Shown here: positions 35,286 through 44,985 of the stretch, piece by piece
Layout: each line of letters starts with the position of its first letter
Numbering within the stretch: position 1 is the stretch's first letter
Source of the DNA: Spirosoma endophyticum
GTDB taxonomy: Bacteria; Bacteroidota; Bacteroidia; Cytophagales; Spirosomataceae
DNA: 64,000 nucleotides
Direction of reading: 5' to 3'
NCBI RefSeq assembly: GCF_900112365.1
Contig: NZ_FOLQ01000017.1
Span: 62,001-126,000, forward strand
The notes under the pieces: model-generated
The model's database searches: none
Told to the model about the DNA's origin: nothing
The model's input: the letters and a program-made list of their open reading frames with translations, nothing else
Program-made: the position numbers and the translations under genes

Positions 35286-38200
35286 ATGGATAAACTTTAT
35301 ACGACGTATCCGTCCTTTGCCCAGCTCATGAAACTATCGGTTACGCAACTTCTGATAGCTATGTTGTTTGTGAGCACCACCTGGGCTCGCCTTGCACATG
35401 GGCAGGAGGTTCTTGACCAGCACATCCTGATAAAAACAGGCAGTACGAACCTGAAAGGTGCCCTGACGTTGCTGGAACGTAGCACCAACGTTCGGTTCAT
35501 TTATAACCCCAAAGAAATTCAGGCCGATCAGAAAGTAAAACTTGTTTCCCGGTCGGGCACGCTCAAGGATTTCCTGACCGAACTGCTTACGCCCCTGCAC
35601 ATCAGTTACGAGGTGTCGGGTAAACAGATTGCGCTGTTCAAAAACCCGGCCACCGGACGTAGTAAATCCGGCGAAAATACTGGCGACGAACAGGAATTAA
35701 TCAATCAGCTATCCACCCGAGAAGTGGCCGACCGGCCGGTCTCGGGTCGGGTCACCGATGGGGCCAATAGTGCTGGGTTACCCGGTGTCAGCGTTGTGCT
35801 GAAAGGCACCCGCCTGGGCACTATCACCGACAGAGAGGGGAATTACCGGCTTACCATTCCCGAACAGTATGTCAACGCAACCACTACGTTGGTGCTGTCT
35901 TTTATTGGCTACACGACTCAGGAATTGGTGATCGGTAATCGAACGTCTATCGACGTTACGTTAGCCGTGGACGATAAGCAATTGAATGAAGTGGTAGTGG
36001 TCGGTTATGGTACCGTTAAGAAATCAGATTTGACGGGGGCTGTTGCCAAAGTGGGCGAAACGAATATTAAAGCTACGCCCATTCCTTCGTTAGATCGGGC
36101 GATGCAGGGGAGGGCTGCCGGGGTTCAGGTCGTGACGAATTCGGCGGCTCCGGGTGGCAGTTCGACGATACGTATCCGGGGGTCGGGTTCAGTCAATGCC
36201 AGTAACGACCCACTCTATGTGATCGACGGCTTTCCGACTACCGGGCTTAACTCCATCAATACCAATGACATTGAATCCATCGAAGTGTTGAAAGATGCCT
36301 CGGCCACAGCTATTTATGGGTCGCGCGGGTCAAATGGCGTCGTGTTGGTGACGACCAAACGGGGCAAAGCCGGCAAGACCGTTATTAGCTACGATGCGTA
36401 TTACGGCGTTCAGACTGTCCGGCGGAAAATTCCGCTGCTCAATGCCCGTCAATTTGCTGATTTTGTGAATGAAGCGCGGGTCAATGGGGGTGGTAAGCCG
36501 TATTTCGATGGTAGTACGGCTGATCAGCCGCTGGCGTCTTCATTGGGTGAAGGCACCGACTGGCAGTCGCAGATATTTCGGGCAGCACCCATCCAAAGCC
36601 ATCAACTGGCCGCTTCCGGTGGATCAGAAAAGTCGCGTTACGCGATTTCCTTTGGGTATTTCAATCAGCAGGGAATCATTCTCAACTCCGACTTTAAACG
36701 CTATACGCTACGTGCCAACCTCGATAATAATCTGACTTCAAAACTGAAAGCTGGGCTTACTATTCAGGGCGCTTACACGACCGGAAGCAACGCCAAAACC
36801 GATGTGGATGGCAACAATGGGGGAGGAGCAACCAGTTCGGCATTGAGTTATGCGCCCAATTTTCCGATCTACAATGCAGACGGAAGTTACTACAAAAACA
36901 CGGGGGCGCTCAATGGCTATGGGGTAGATAATCCGCTGGCGGTAGCGAATGAAATCACGAATAACAACAATACGATTCGGCTGCTGGCCAATGCCTATCT
37001 TGACTATGCCATTATTGAAGGATTGAATTTTCGCACCAGTTTTGGGACAGATTTGCAGAGTACGAAAACGAACCGATATGCTACCCGGCTCTCGTTGGCG
37101 GGGTCTAGTCTGGGGGGAACAGCTTCCGTCGAAACGGCGCAGAATGTTGGCTGGCTGAATGAGAATACTCTGAATTATACGCGGCAACTGGCTCCAAAAC
37201 ATAATTTGAACGCGCTGCTGGGGTACACCATTCAGGGCCTGGGAATAGAAAAAGTAGGTGCCAATGCCAATACGTTCACCAATGATTTTGCGCTGTACAA
37301 CAATTTGAGCGCCGGTTCAACGCTGGTGGCGCCAACATCGGAAGCGAGTGACTGGCGGTTGATTTCGTACCTCGCCCGGATTAATTATGGATTCGATGAT
37401 CGTTTTCTGCTCACGCTGACGGGTCGGCGGGATGGTTCCAGCCGGTTCGGCCCAAATCAGAAATTTGGATTTTTTCCGTCGGGGGCGCTGGCCTGGAAAA
37501 TGGCCAATGAACAATGGATGAAGAGCCTGACGGCGCTTTCGGATGCCAAACTTCGGGTGAGTTACGGTCTGTCGGGCAACCAGGAAATTGGCAATTACCG
37601 CTACCTGGGCAATATCAGTTCAACGCCTTATATATTGGGTGGCACGCTCAATTCCGGCTCATACACATCCAGTATTGCCAATCCCGACCTGCGCTGGGAG
37701 CGAAATGCCCAATTCGATGTGGGGCTGGACGTAGGGATACTCAATAACCGAATCCAGTTTACCGCCGATTATTACATCAAAACGACATCGGACCTGCTGT
37801 TCAATGTAGGCGTACCCACCTCATCGGGCTTTTCGACAACGCTGAAAAACATTGGCAGCGTTCAGAACAAGGGGCTTGAGCTGTCCTTAAATACGATCAA
37901 CGTCGACAAGGGCGGCTTCCGCTGGACATCCGAATTCAACATTACGTTTAACCAGAATAAAATTCAGACGCTGGATGGCCGTCAGGAATTCACAACGGGT
38001 ACGGATGCCGTTATTTTTGCGACAAACGTCAACCCGATTTTGTTGCGGGTCGGTAGTCCGTTGGGTAATTTCTACGGACGGGTCGTGGATGGTATCTTTC
38101 AAAACCAGGCCGACGTAGACGCGTCGGCGCAGAAAACCGCCAAACCCGGTGACATTCGCTACAAAGACCTGAATGGCGACGGCACTATCAATGACAACGA

Positions 38201-38720
38201 CCGGGCGATCATTGGCAATGCTAACTCTAAACTCTTCGGTGGCTTCAATAATACGTTCTCGTTCAGGGGCTTTGATCTGAATATTTTCGTTCAGGGCAAT
38301 TCTGGCAACCAGATTCTGAATTACGGAACCTTCGATCTGCTGAACCTGACGGGCGGCAACAACCAATCAGCCAGAGCGCTGGATCGTTGGACGCCCACGA
38401 ACCCGAGCAACGAAATTCCCCGCGCGAATGCGGCCGGCGGCTCTCGTATTCTGTCCAGTTTTAACGTTGAAGACGGCTCCTATCTACGCTTTAAAAATAT
38501 ATCGCTGGGTTATAATCTGCCCAGAGGATTGTTAGACCGACTCGCTATATCGTCCGCCAAAATCTACGTAACAGCTCAGAACTGGATCACGATTACGAAG
38601 TATACGGGCTACGATCCCGAAGTGAATCGCTACGGCAGTTCGTCATTGAGTCAGGGACTTGACTATGGTGGTTACCCAGCCGCTAAAACCCTACTGGTTG
38701 GCTTGAATCTGAAATTCTAA
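35286..38720 (+). CDS. SusC/RagA family TonB-linked outer membrane receptor with STN domain (locus 3)
   Basis: 1144 residues. Signal peptide (about 15-40, ending ARLAHGQE), STN domain (about 45-118; TLLERSTNVRFIYNPKEI), carboxypeptidase-regulatory-like domain (about 152-235; SGRVTDGANSAGLPGVSVVL), TonB-box/plug entry (NEVVVVGYGTVKKSDLTGA), plug (GRAAGVQVVTNSAAPG, VLKDASATAIYGSRGSNGV) and barrel ending in VGLNLKF. It should import an oligomer captured by the SusD encoded 15 bases later and signal back to the FecR above. Substrate unknown; the downstream genes encode exported pyruvyl-transferase-fold proteins rather than hydrolases. Confidence 0.95.
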   Translation: MDKLYTTYPSFAQLMKLSVTQLLIAMLFVSTTWARLAHGQEVLDQHILIKTGSTNLKGALTLLERSTNVRFIYNPKEIQADQKVKLVSRSGTLKDFLTELLTPLHISYEVSGKQIALFKNPATGRSKSGENTGDEQELINQLSTREVADRPVSGRVTDGANSAGLPGVSVVLKGTRLGTITDREGNYRLTIPEQYVNATTTLVLSFIGYTTQELVIGNRTSIDVTLAVDDKQLNEVVVVGYGTVKKSDLTGAVAKVGETNIKATPIPSLDRAMQGRAAGVQVVTNSAAPGGSSTIRIRGSGSVNASNDPLYVIDGFPTTGLNSINTNDIESIEVLKDASATAIYGSRGSNGVVLVTTKRGKAGKTVISYDAYYGVQTVRRKIPLLNARQFADFVNEARVNGGGKPYFDGSTADQPLASSLGEGTDWQSQIFRAAPIQSHQLAASGGSEKSRYAISFGYFNQQGIILNSDFKRYTLRANLDNNLTSKLKAGLTIQGAYTTGSNAKTDVDGNNGGGATSSALSYAPNFPIYNADGSYYKNTGALNGYGVDNPLAVANEITNNNNTIRLLANAYLDYAIIEGLNFRTSFGTDLQSTKTNRYATRLSLAGSSLGGTASVETAQNVGWLNENTLNYTRQLAPKHNLNALLGYTIQGLGIEKVGANANTFTNDFALYNNLSAGSTLVAPTSEASDWRLISYLARINYGFDDRFLLTLTGRRDGSSRFGPNQKFGFFPSGALAWKMANEQWMKSLTALSDAKLRVSYGLSGNQEIGNYRYLGNISSTPYILGGTLNSGSYTSSIANPDLRWERNAQFDVGLDVGILNNRIQFTADYYIKTTSDLLFNVGVPTSSGFSTTLKNIGSVQNKGLELSLNTINVDKGGFRWTSEFNITFNQNKIQTLDGRQEFTTGTDAVIFATNVNPILLRVGSPLGNFYGRVVDGIFQNQADVDASAQKTAKPGDIRYKDLNGDGTINDNDRAIIGNANSKLFGGFNNTFSFRGFDLNIFVQGNSGNQILNYGTFDLLNLTGGNNQSARALDRWTPTNPSNEIPRANAAGGSRILSSFNVEDGSYLRFKNISLGYNLPRGLLDRLAISSAKIYVTAQNWITITKYTGYDPEVNRYGSSSLSQGLDYGGYPAAKTLLVGLNLKF

Positions 38721-38735
38721 CTCCTGCCCTACATC

Positions 38736-40175
38736 ATGAAATCTACTTATATACTCGTTCTGTTGCTGGCGTTCACGGCCTGCGAAACGCAATTAGATCT
38801 TTCGCCCGTTACCAACCTCACCAATGTTACGTACTACAAAACGGCTGAGGATGCCAAAGCGGCTGTTGGTGCCTGCTATGCGCAGATTGGCGGAACTGAC
38901 CCCTTCCTGGACCTGGTCACAACCGACGATGCCATCGCCTTTCTGACGGGTTCTGCCGACCGGCCTTTGCTCTGGCGGTATAACATTACGCCGTCCAACA
39001 CTTTTATCTCGCAGTATGCCGGTGCTTACAATGGCATTAACCGGTCGAATACGGTGATTGGACGCCTGCCGGGTATTCCGATGGACGAAAACCTGAAAAA
39101 GCGATACATCGCCGAAGCGAAGTTTTTGCGGGCACTCCATTACTTTAACCTCGTGCGGCTGTATGGCGACGTTCCGATTGTAACTACAGAAACCACGTCA
39201 TTGGAAGGCCTTGCGGTACCGCGCGAGCCCGTCGACAAAGTATACGAACTGATCGAAGCTGATTTAAAAGAGGCCGAAAGTGTCTTACCTAAAACGTACC
39301 CAGCCAGCGAATCGGGTCGAGCGTCGCTGGGAGCCGCGAAGGGGATATTGGCGCGTGTGTATCTGACCCGGGCGGGCACCACCGCCGGTTCGCCCTACTG
39401 GGCACAGGCAGCTGCTAAAGCCAAGGAGGTAATGGATCTGGGCGTGTATGACCTCTACGCCAACTTTGCCGATGCGTTTGCCTTGACGGCGCGGGGTGGA
39501 AAAGAGAATATCTTCGAAATTCAATACCTCACCGATGTGAAAGGTCACGGCGACGGACGCGGCTACGGTGTTCGGTCGGCACCGATATATCCGGGAACAG
39601 GTTCCGGCATTGCCCGCCCAACGGCGAGTCTGTTTACTCTGTACTCGGACAAGGATACGCGCAAAGCTGTTACGTTCATTACGTCGTATGTCTACAACGG
39701 CGTTACCACCACGCTTTCCATTACTGATCCCGATTTTACGAAGGCGGTGTCGTACCAGAAGCTGTGGGACAAAACCGCAAAAACAACTTCGGGTGAAGGG
39801 ACCAGCAAACCCATTCTGCGCTATTCGGACGTACTGCTGATGTATGCCGAAGCGACAAATGAGTCCAACAATGGGCCAACGGCTGACGCCTACGCAGCCC
39901 TGAATAAAGTTCGGATGCGGGCTGGGCTAACGGCGCTGACGGGATTAACGTATCAGCAGTTCAAGGAAGCTGTCTGGCTGGAACGCCGGCTGGAATTCAC
40001 CTTCGAGAATATGCGTCGCTTCGACCTGGTCCGCACGGGCCGCCTGCTCGACGCCGTAAAAGCAGAGAACAGTTTCGCCCGCAATGCCACGATTCAGCCC
40101 TTCCACGTGCTGATGCCCATTCCCCAGGCGGACATGGATGCTAACCCGAATCTGAAGCAAAATCCTGGTTATTAA
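38736..40175 (+). CDS. SusD/RagB family nutrient-binding outer membrane lipoprotein (locus 3)
   Basis: 479 residues, a short member. Lipobox AFTAC with lipidated Cys16; N-terminal SusD-like region (TYYKTAEDAKAAVGACYAQI, EAKFLRALHYFNLVRLYGD) and C-terminal domain (LRYSDVLLMYAEATNESN, WLERRLEFTFENMRRFDLVR) ending in NPNLKQNPGY. It follows the SusC stop by 15 bases. A repeat-type hairpin lies beyond it, before the exported pyruvyl-transferase-like genes. Confidence 0.95.
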   Translation: MKSTYILVLLLAFTACETQLDLSPVTNLTNVTYYKTAEDAKAAVGACYAQIGGTDPFLDLVTTDDAIAFLTGSADRPLLWRYNITPSNTFISQYAGAYNGINRSNTVIGRLPGIPMDENLKKRYIAEAKFLRALHYFNLVRLYGDVPIVTTETTSLEGLAVPREPVDKVYELIEADLKEAESVLPKTYPASESGRASLGAAKGILARVYLTRAGTTAGSPYWAQAAAKAKEVMDLGVYDLYANFADAFALTARGGKENIFEIQYLTDVKGHGDGRGYGVRSAPIYPGTGSGIARPTASLFTLYSDKDTRKAVTFITSYVYNGVTTTLSITDPDFTKAVSYQKLWDKTAKTTSGEGTSKPILRYSDVLLMYAEATNESNNGPTADAYAALNKVRMRAGLTALTGLTYQQFKEAVWLERRLEFTFENMRRFDLVRTGRLLDAVKAENSFARNATIQPFHVLMPIPQADMDANPNLKQNPGY

Positions 40176-40200
40176 TTCTTTAGGTTATTTCGAGAACACT

Positions 40201-40259
40201 CCCCACCCCCTGAAGGGGGCTTTAATCGAGAGTAAGGAAGCCCCTTCAGGGGGTGGGGG
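40201..40259. repeat. Imperfect inverted repeat of the CCCCC-AGGGGG family
   Basis: Arms 40201-40222 and 40238-40259 pair with one bulged G around a 15-base loop. Core CCCCCTGAAGGGGGCTT matches CCCCCTAAAGGGGGCTT of the large inverted repeat at 20972. Here it sits between two genes of the same direction, so it may reduce read-through from susCD into the next genes. Confidence 0.7.
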
Positions 40260-40274
40260 TTAAACACTTTTTAT

Positions 40275-41564
40275 ATGACAAACCGCAGAGATTTCCTCAA
40301 ACAAACGCCATCATTAATCGGGTTGCTGATGAGCATTCCGGCATTAGCTCAGGTGTCTCCTTTCGAGATAGCCGCTAAAAAGTCCATTATACTACGTTCG
40401 TCCTGGCAAACGGTCAACATCGGCGACATTGGCCATACGCCTGGTGTGCTGGCACTCTTAGAAAAATATTTGCCCGATGTGGAGGTGCGGCTGTGGCCAT
40501 CCAGCGTCGATAATGGCGTCGATGAGTTACTACGTCGTCGGTTCCCGAACGTACCGATTATCAAAACGCCGGAGGAAATTACGAAGGCTTTTACCGACTG
40601 TGTCTTTCTGCTGCATGGGTCCGGGCCATCGTTGGTAGCTCGTAAGGATGTGGAGCGCTGGCATAAAGAAACCGCCAAGCCGTATGGCATTTATGGCATT
40701 ACGTTCCCCGGTGTCTACAGCCCTGATCCAAAGGCAGTTGTTACGGCCAATCCACTGGATGTTGAGTTATTGAGCAAAGCTCGTTTTGCCCTTTTTCGCG
40801 ACTCTGTTTCATTGGGCTTTGCGAAAGCCAATGGTGTAACCAGCCCCGTTATGGAGTTTTGTCCTGATGGTGCGTTCGCCGTGGATTTGCGGAATGATCA
40901 GGCGGCCATCACATTCATGAAAGAACATGGGCTGGAAGAAGGCAAGTTCATGTGTGTCATTCCCCGCACCCGATTCACGCCGTACTGGGAGATTCCCAGT
41001 AAAAAAACGGCCTTCGATGCAACACGTGACGCTCGGAATCAGGCCATGAAAGAGCACGACAATGCGCCACTTCGGGAAGCTATTATTGCCATTGTCCGGC
41101 AGACGCCCATGAAAATTCTGATTTGTCCGGAGGACGAAACGCAGGTGAAACTGGGCAAAGAGATTCTGTTTGATAAGCTACCCGACGATGTAAAACCCAA
41201 AGTTGTCTGGCGCGATCATTACTGGATTACCGACGAAGCCGTCAGTACGTACATTCGCTCGGCGGGCTTGTTTGGGCTTGAAATGCACTCGCCCATTATG
41301 TGCATCGGGAATGGCATTCCGGCCATAGTTGGTCGTTTTGCCGAGCAAACCAGTAAAGGCGCCATGTGGAAAGACATTGGCCTGGGCGACTGGCTGTTCG
41401 ATATGGACAATGAACAGGACGTCGCCCGCTATGTCCCAACGGTGCTGGCAATGGCCAAAGACCCCAAAGCCGCCAAAGCGAAAGCGGCCAAAGGCCGGAA
41501 ATTTGTTGAGCAGCGGCAACGGGAAACGATGGGTTTAGTGAAAAAGAACATAATCTCCGTCTGA
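40275..41564 (+). CDS. Tat-exported polysaccharide pyruvyl transferase family protein (copy 1)
   Basis: 429 residues. A twin-arginine signal (NRRDFLKQ, about 3-28, ending PALAQ) precedes a body of the polysaccharide pyruvyl transferase fold: SSWQTVNIGDIGHTPGVL near the N-terminus, CVFLLHGSGPSLVA, PYGIYGITFPGVY, then in the second half VWRDHYWITDEAVSTYIRSA and LFGLEMHSPIMCIGNGIPAI, matching the GT-B-like family pattern. Known members add pyruvate ketals from PEP to sugars in the cytoplasm. Export by Tat makes that donor unlikely, so the reaction here is open. First of three tandem paralogues after the locus 3 SusD. Confidence 0.8.
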   Translation: MTNRRDFLKQTPSLIGLLMSIPALAQVSPFEIAAKKSIILRSSWQTVNIGDIGHTPGVLALLEKYLPDVEVRLWPSSVDNGVDELLRRRFPNVPIIKTPEEITKAFTDCVFLLHGSGPSLVARKDVERWHKETAKPYGIYGITFPGVYSPDPKAVVTANPLDVELLSKARFALFRDSVSLGFAKANGVTSPVMEFCPDGAFAVDLRNDQAAITFMKEHGLEEGKFMCVIPRTRFTPYWEIPSKKTAFDATRDARNQAMKEHDNAPLREAIIAIVRQTPMKILICPEDETQVKLGKEILFDKLPDDVKPKVVWRDHYWITDEAVSTYIRSAGLFGLEMHSPIMCIGNGIPAIVGRFAEQTSKGAMWKDIGLGDWLFDMDNEQDVARYVPTVLAMAKDPKAAKAKAAKGRKFVEQRQRETMGLVKKNIISV

Positions 41565-41568
41565 GCCT

Positions 41569-42842
41569 ATGCAAGATCGTAGAACGTTCCTGAACCAATT
41601 CCCCGCGCTGGTTGGGCTGTTGGCAAGTATACCAGCGTTGGCGCACCCAGTTGTAGCCAGAAAATCCATCATTCTTCGCTCGTCGTGGCAGACAGAAAAC
41701 ATCGGTGATATTGGCCACACGCCCGGCGTACTAACATTACTGGAAAAATACCTGCCCGATGTAGATGTACGCTTGTGGCCGTCTAATGTTGACAATGGCG
41801 TTGAAGAAATGCTGAAAAAACGTTTTCCGAACGTACCGATCATTCGAACACCCGATGAAATAAATCGGGCTTTTGCGGAATGCGTTTTTCTGCTGCACGG
41901 TTCCGGGCCTTCTCTGGTAGCCCGCAACGATGTGGGGCGCTGGCGTAAGGAAACCGCCAAGCCGTATGGCATCTATGGCATTACGTTCCCCGGCGTATAT
42001 GGGCTTCCGAACGAGCGGCAAAAGGTGAATCCCGTCGATGTTGATCTGCTCAGCAAAGCTCAATTCGCCTATTTCCGGGACTCGGTTTCGTTAGCGTTCG
42101 CCAAAAAGGAAGGCGTTAACTGCCCCATTATGGAGTTCTGCCCCGATGGCGCATTTGCGGTCGATGTAAAAAATGACGCAGCCGCGATCGCCTTTCTGAA
42201 GGAGCACGACCTGGAAGAAGGCAAGTTTATGTGTGCCATTCCACAATTGCGATTTACGCCCTGGTGGGAGCTTCCGCAGAAAAAACTAGCTGTAAATGAA
42301 GCGAAACACGCCCGAAACGAGCAGATGAAAGAGCATGACAATGCCCCCATCCGCGAAGCGATCATTGCGGTTGTTCGGCAGACACCGATGAAAGTTTTGC
42401 TGGTTCCGGAAAATGAAACCCAGGTCAGGATTGGTAAGGAAATGCTCTACGATCCGCTGCCCAATGACGTGAAAGCAAAGGTCGTCTGGCGGGATCATTA
42501 CTGGCTGACCGACGAAGCCATTAGTACGATATTCGTTCGGCAGGCTTGTTTGGACTCGAAATGCATTCACCCATCATGTGTATCGCCAATGACATTCCGG
42601 CCATTGTTTGTCGGTTCGATGAGCAGACGAGCAAAGGGTATATGTGGCGGGATATTGGGCTGGGCGACTGGCTGTTCGATATGGATACACCGAACGATGT
42701 TGCCCGAATTGTTCCGGCAGTGCTGGCGATGGCCAAAGATCCCAAAACCGCGAAAAGAAACGTAACGAAAGCCAGAAAATTCGTTGAACAGCGGCAACGG
42801 GAAACGATGGACGTAGTGAAGAAAAACCTTATTTCTCTCTAA
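41569..42842 (+). pseudogene. Tat-exported polysaccharide pyruvyl transferase family protein (copy 2), frameshifted
   Basis: Starts 4 bases after copy 1 with a Tat signal (DRRTFLNQ). It follows copy 1 closely (NIGDIGHTPGVL, LLHGSGPSLVARNDVGRW, VWRDHYWLTDEAIST) until about 42528. There one base is missing relative to copy 1: copy 1 has AGTACGTACATTCG and this copy AGTACGATATTCG. Reading then leaves the family and stops at 42765. The correct continuation (YIRSAGLFGLEMHSPIMCIA and on) is open in another frame to the stop at 42842. Restored, it would be about 424 residues. It is either a recent pseudogene or a sequencing error; the rest of the sequence shows no decay. Confidence 0.85.
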
Positions 42843-42846
42843 ATGG

Positions 42847-44187
42847 ATGCCATCAAGACGAAGTTTTATTAAGCTGTCGACCTTCTCGTCGGCGAGCGCT
42901 CTACTGCCAACGGCCTCGTTTGGGGTATCAGAAAGCACACCCAGTGCTGCTCCCAAGAAGAACCCGGTTATCATTCTGCGGTCGTCCTGGGGGGATGGCA
43001 ATATTGGTGATCAGGGACACACGCCTGGCACCATTCGCTTATTGACGCAGTACGTTCCCAATGCCGAAATTCTGCTCTGGCATACCGACCCACGACCCGA
43101 AACGGAAACGTTGATCAGCCGGAATTTTCCGAAGGTAAAGGTCATTCGGGGGAAGTTCTACGAGTCAGGGAAGCCATTCGAGGGAGAGGTCAAAGAAGCA
43201 TTCGAACGGGCTGATATGTTCATTTTCAACTCGGGAATGGCCATGAACTTTGGCCTGTATGGCAAAGACTGGGGCGGCAATATGTCAAGCCTGACGCCGT
43301 ATATCTATTGCGCTGAAAACAACATTCCCTTTGGTATTTATGGACAATCATTCGACCGGTTCGATTTTCCGTCGATGTACGCGTATCGGAACGTACTGAG
43401 TCAGGCTGCGTTCGTGTACTGCCGGGATGGCGAATCGCTCAAATTTCTGAAAGAGAATAAGTTTCGGACACCCGTGCTCGAATTTGGGCCGGACGGCTGT
43501 TTTGGTATCAACGTACGAGATGAAGAGAAAGGACTGGCCTATCTGAAAAAAGCAGGGTTGGAAGCCCAGAAATTTCTGGCCGTTGTGATCCTCACCAATA
43601 CGCCCTACGCTAACCGAAGACCTAATGCAATTGATCTGGGTAAATCGCCTGCGGACTGGCAGGAAGAGGACCGATCACGCATGGCAAAAATTCGAGAGAT
43701 GATTACGAACTGGGTGCGCGAAACGGGGCTGAACGTGCTGTTAGCGCCCGAAGTGACCAAGGAAATTGAACCCGCCAAAACGTTTCTGTACGATCAGTTG
43801 CCCGCCGATGTGCAGTCGAAAGTTGTCTGGCGTGATACGTTCTGGAACGCCGACGAAGCCATGTCCGTATACGCACGGGCGCATACCCTTTTCGGGATGG
43901 AACCGCACTCGCTCATTATGGGCGTGACCCTGGGCGTACCCGTTATCCATGCCTGGCCGCCCTCGCACGGACGGAAAGCCTGGATGTTCCGCGATATTGG
44001 GTTGCCAGACTGGCTATTTCAGGTCGATGAATCATCAGCCGCCGACTGGACAAAGCAGTTGCGGTTAATCCATCAGGACTGCGCCGGAGCAAAGAAAAAA
44101 GTGGCCAATGCCATGGCCTTTGTGCAGCAGCGGCAAGCGTCCACGATGAGCGTGATCAACAAAGCGATTGAGAATCGAAAGCCGTAA
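42847..44187 (+). CDS. Tat-exported polysaccharide pyruvyl transferase family protein (copy 3)
   Basis: 446 residues, starting 4 bases after the stop of copy 2. Tat signal SRRSFIKLS, about 3-28. The body keeps the family pattern (SSWGDGNIGDQGHTPGTIRL, FNSGMAMNFGLYG, EFGPDGCFGINV, VWRDTFWNADEAMSVYARA, LFGMEPHSLIMGVTLGVPVI) but is clearly more distant than copies 1 and 2 are from each other, and the first glycine-rich motif is NSGMAMN in place of HGSGPS. The three genes form one tight operon. Different specificities for the same or related substrates are plausible. Confidence 0.8.
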   Translation: MPSRRSFIKLSTFSSASALLPTASFGVSESTPSAAPKKNPVIILRSSWGDGNIGDQGHTPGTIRLLTQYVPNAEILLWHTDPRPETETLISRNFPKVKVIRGKFYESGKPFEGEVKEAFERADMFIFNSGMAMNFGLYGKDWGGNMSSLTPYIYCAENNIPFGIYGQSFDRFDFPSMYAYRNVLSQAAFVYCRDGESLKFLKENKFRTPVLEFGPDGCFGINVRDEEKGLAYLKKAGLEAQKFLAVVILTNTPYANRRPNAIDLGKSPADWQEEDRSRMAKIREMITNWVRETGLNVLLAPEVTKEIEPAKTFLYDQLPADVQSKVVWRDTFWNADEAMSVYARAHTLFGMEPHSLIMGVTLGVPVIHAWPPSHGRKAWMFRDIGLPDWLFQVDESSAADWTKQLRLIHQDCAGAKKKVANAMAFVQQRQASTMSVINKAIENRKP

Positions 44188-44239
44188 TATCAGCGCTGGA
44201 GTTTTTATTCTCCCTCCTGCGTCGAAAACGAAAAATTGA

Positions 44240-44947
44240 TCAAACGCTTAATTTTTTAACGTTCTGGAAGCTAATGGCAATGGCTTCCAGCGGGGGGATT
44301 TTGCAAACGTCCTGTTCCACGTAGTAGTGTTCAATGCCGGCAATTTTGCGAGCATCCAGAATGCGCTGAAAATCAATGGAACCAGTGCCCACAGGAGCGA
44401 AGGCCCGGTCGGGTGTTTTTTCCATGTCTTTCAGATGAACAATGGGGAAACGTCCCGGATGTTGGTTAAACAGCGCTACCGGATCTTGACCTGCTTTGGT
44501 TGCCCAGTAGACATCCAATTCCAGCTTAACCAGTTTAGGGTCAGTTTCTTTTAAAATTATATCGTAAGGAACCTGTCCCTCCAGCGGCTGAAATTCAAAA
44601 TCGTGATTGTGATGCATAAACTGAATGCCCGCTTTTTTGCAAACCTCAGCCGACCGGTTGAACAACTCGGCAAGCTTCTTATAATCGTCAATTGTTTTAC
44701 GCTCATCCGGGGTTAAATAAGCACATCCCATAAAAGACTGCCCACCCTCGACCGCCTGATCAACGGTCTTGTTCCAGTCTTTTTTCATAACGGTTGTCAT
44801 GTATAGACCACTTGGCGCCGTCAGGCCCATACCGCTCAAAAACGCCTTGCACTCTTTAGGTGTTTTGCCGAAGTAAGTGCCCGTTTCAATCTCCGTATAA
44901 CCGATCTGCGCTATCTTTCGAAGGGTTCCCTCGACATCTTTCGCCAT
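44240..44947 (-). CDS. Sugar phosphate isomerase/epimerase family TIM-barrel protein, N-terminally frameshifted
   Basis: The open frame starts at an internal ATG (44947) and gives 235 residues of the AP-endonuclease-2 type TIM barrel: GYTEIETGTYFGK, FMHHNHDFEFQP, VKLELDVYWATKAG, FPIVHLKDMEK and HYYVEQDVCK carry the metal-binding Glu, His and Asp positions of the family. The first barrel strand, VGLQLYTVRNE, is encoded directly upstream in the same frame, but no start codon precedes it there; a fitting export signal lies in another frame from 45090. The intact protein would be about 283 residues and exported. Related enzymes act on keto sugars or C-glycosides. It converges on the pyruvyl-transferase-like operon. 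Confidence 0.85.
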   Translation of the reverse strand: MAKDVEGTLRKIAQIGYTEIETGTYFGKTPKECKAFLSGMGLTAPSGLYMTTVMKKDWNKTVDQAVEGGQSFMGCAYLTPDERKTIDDYKKLAELFNRSAEVCKKAGIQFMHHNHDFEFQPLEGQVPYDIILKETDPKLVKLELDVYWATKAGQDPVALFNQHPGRFPIVHLKDMEKTPDRAFAPVGTGSIDFQRILDARKIAGIEHYYVEQDVCKIPPLEAIAISFQNVKKLSV

Positions 44948-44985
44948 TTCATTACGTACCGTATAGAGTTGTAAACCAACATTTT

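Noticed and set aside
42546-42842. Separate 98-codon gene downstream of pyruvyl-transferase copy 2
   Set aside because: Its sequence is the direct continuation of copy 2 in another frame; it is the end of a broken gene, not a gene of its own.
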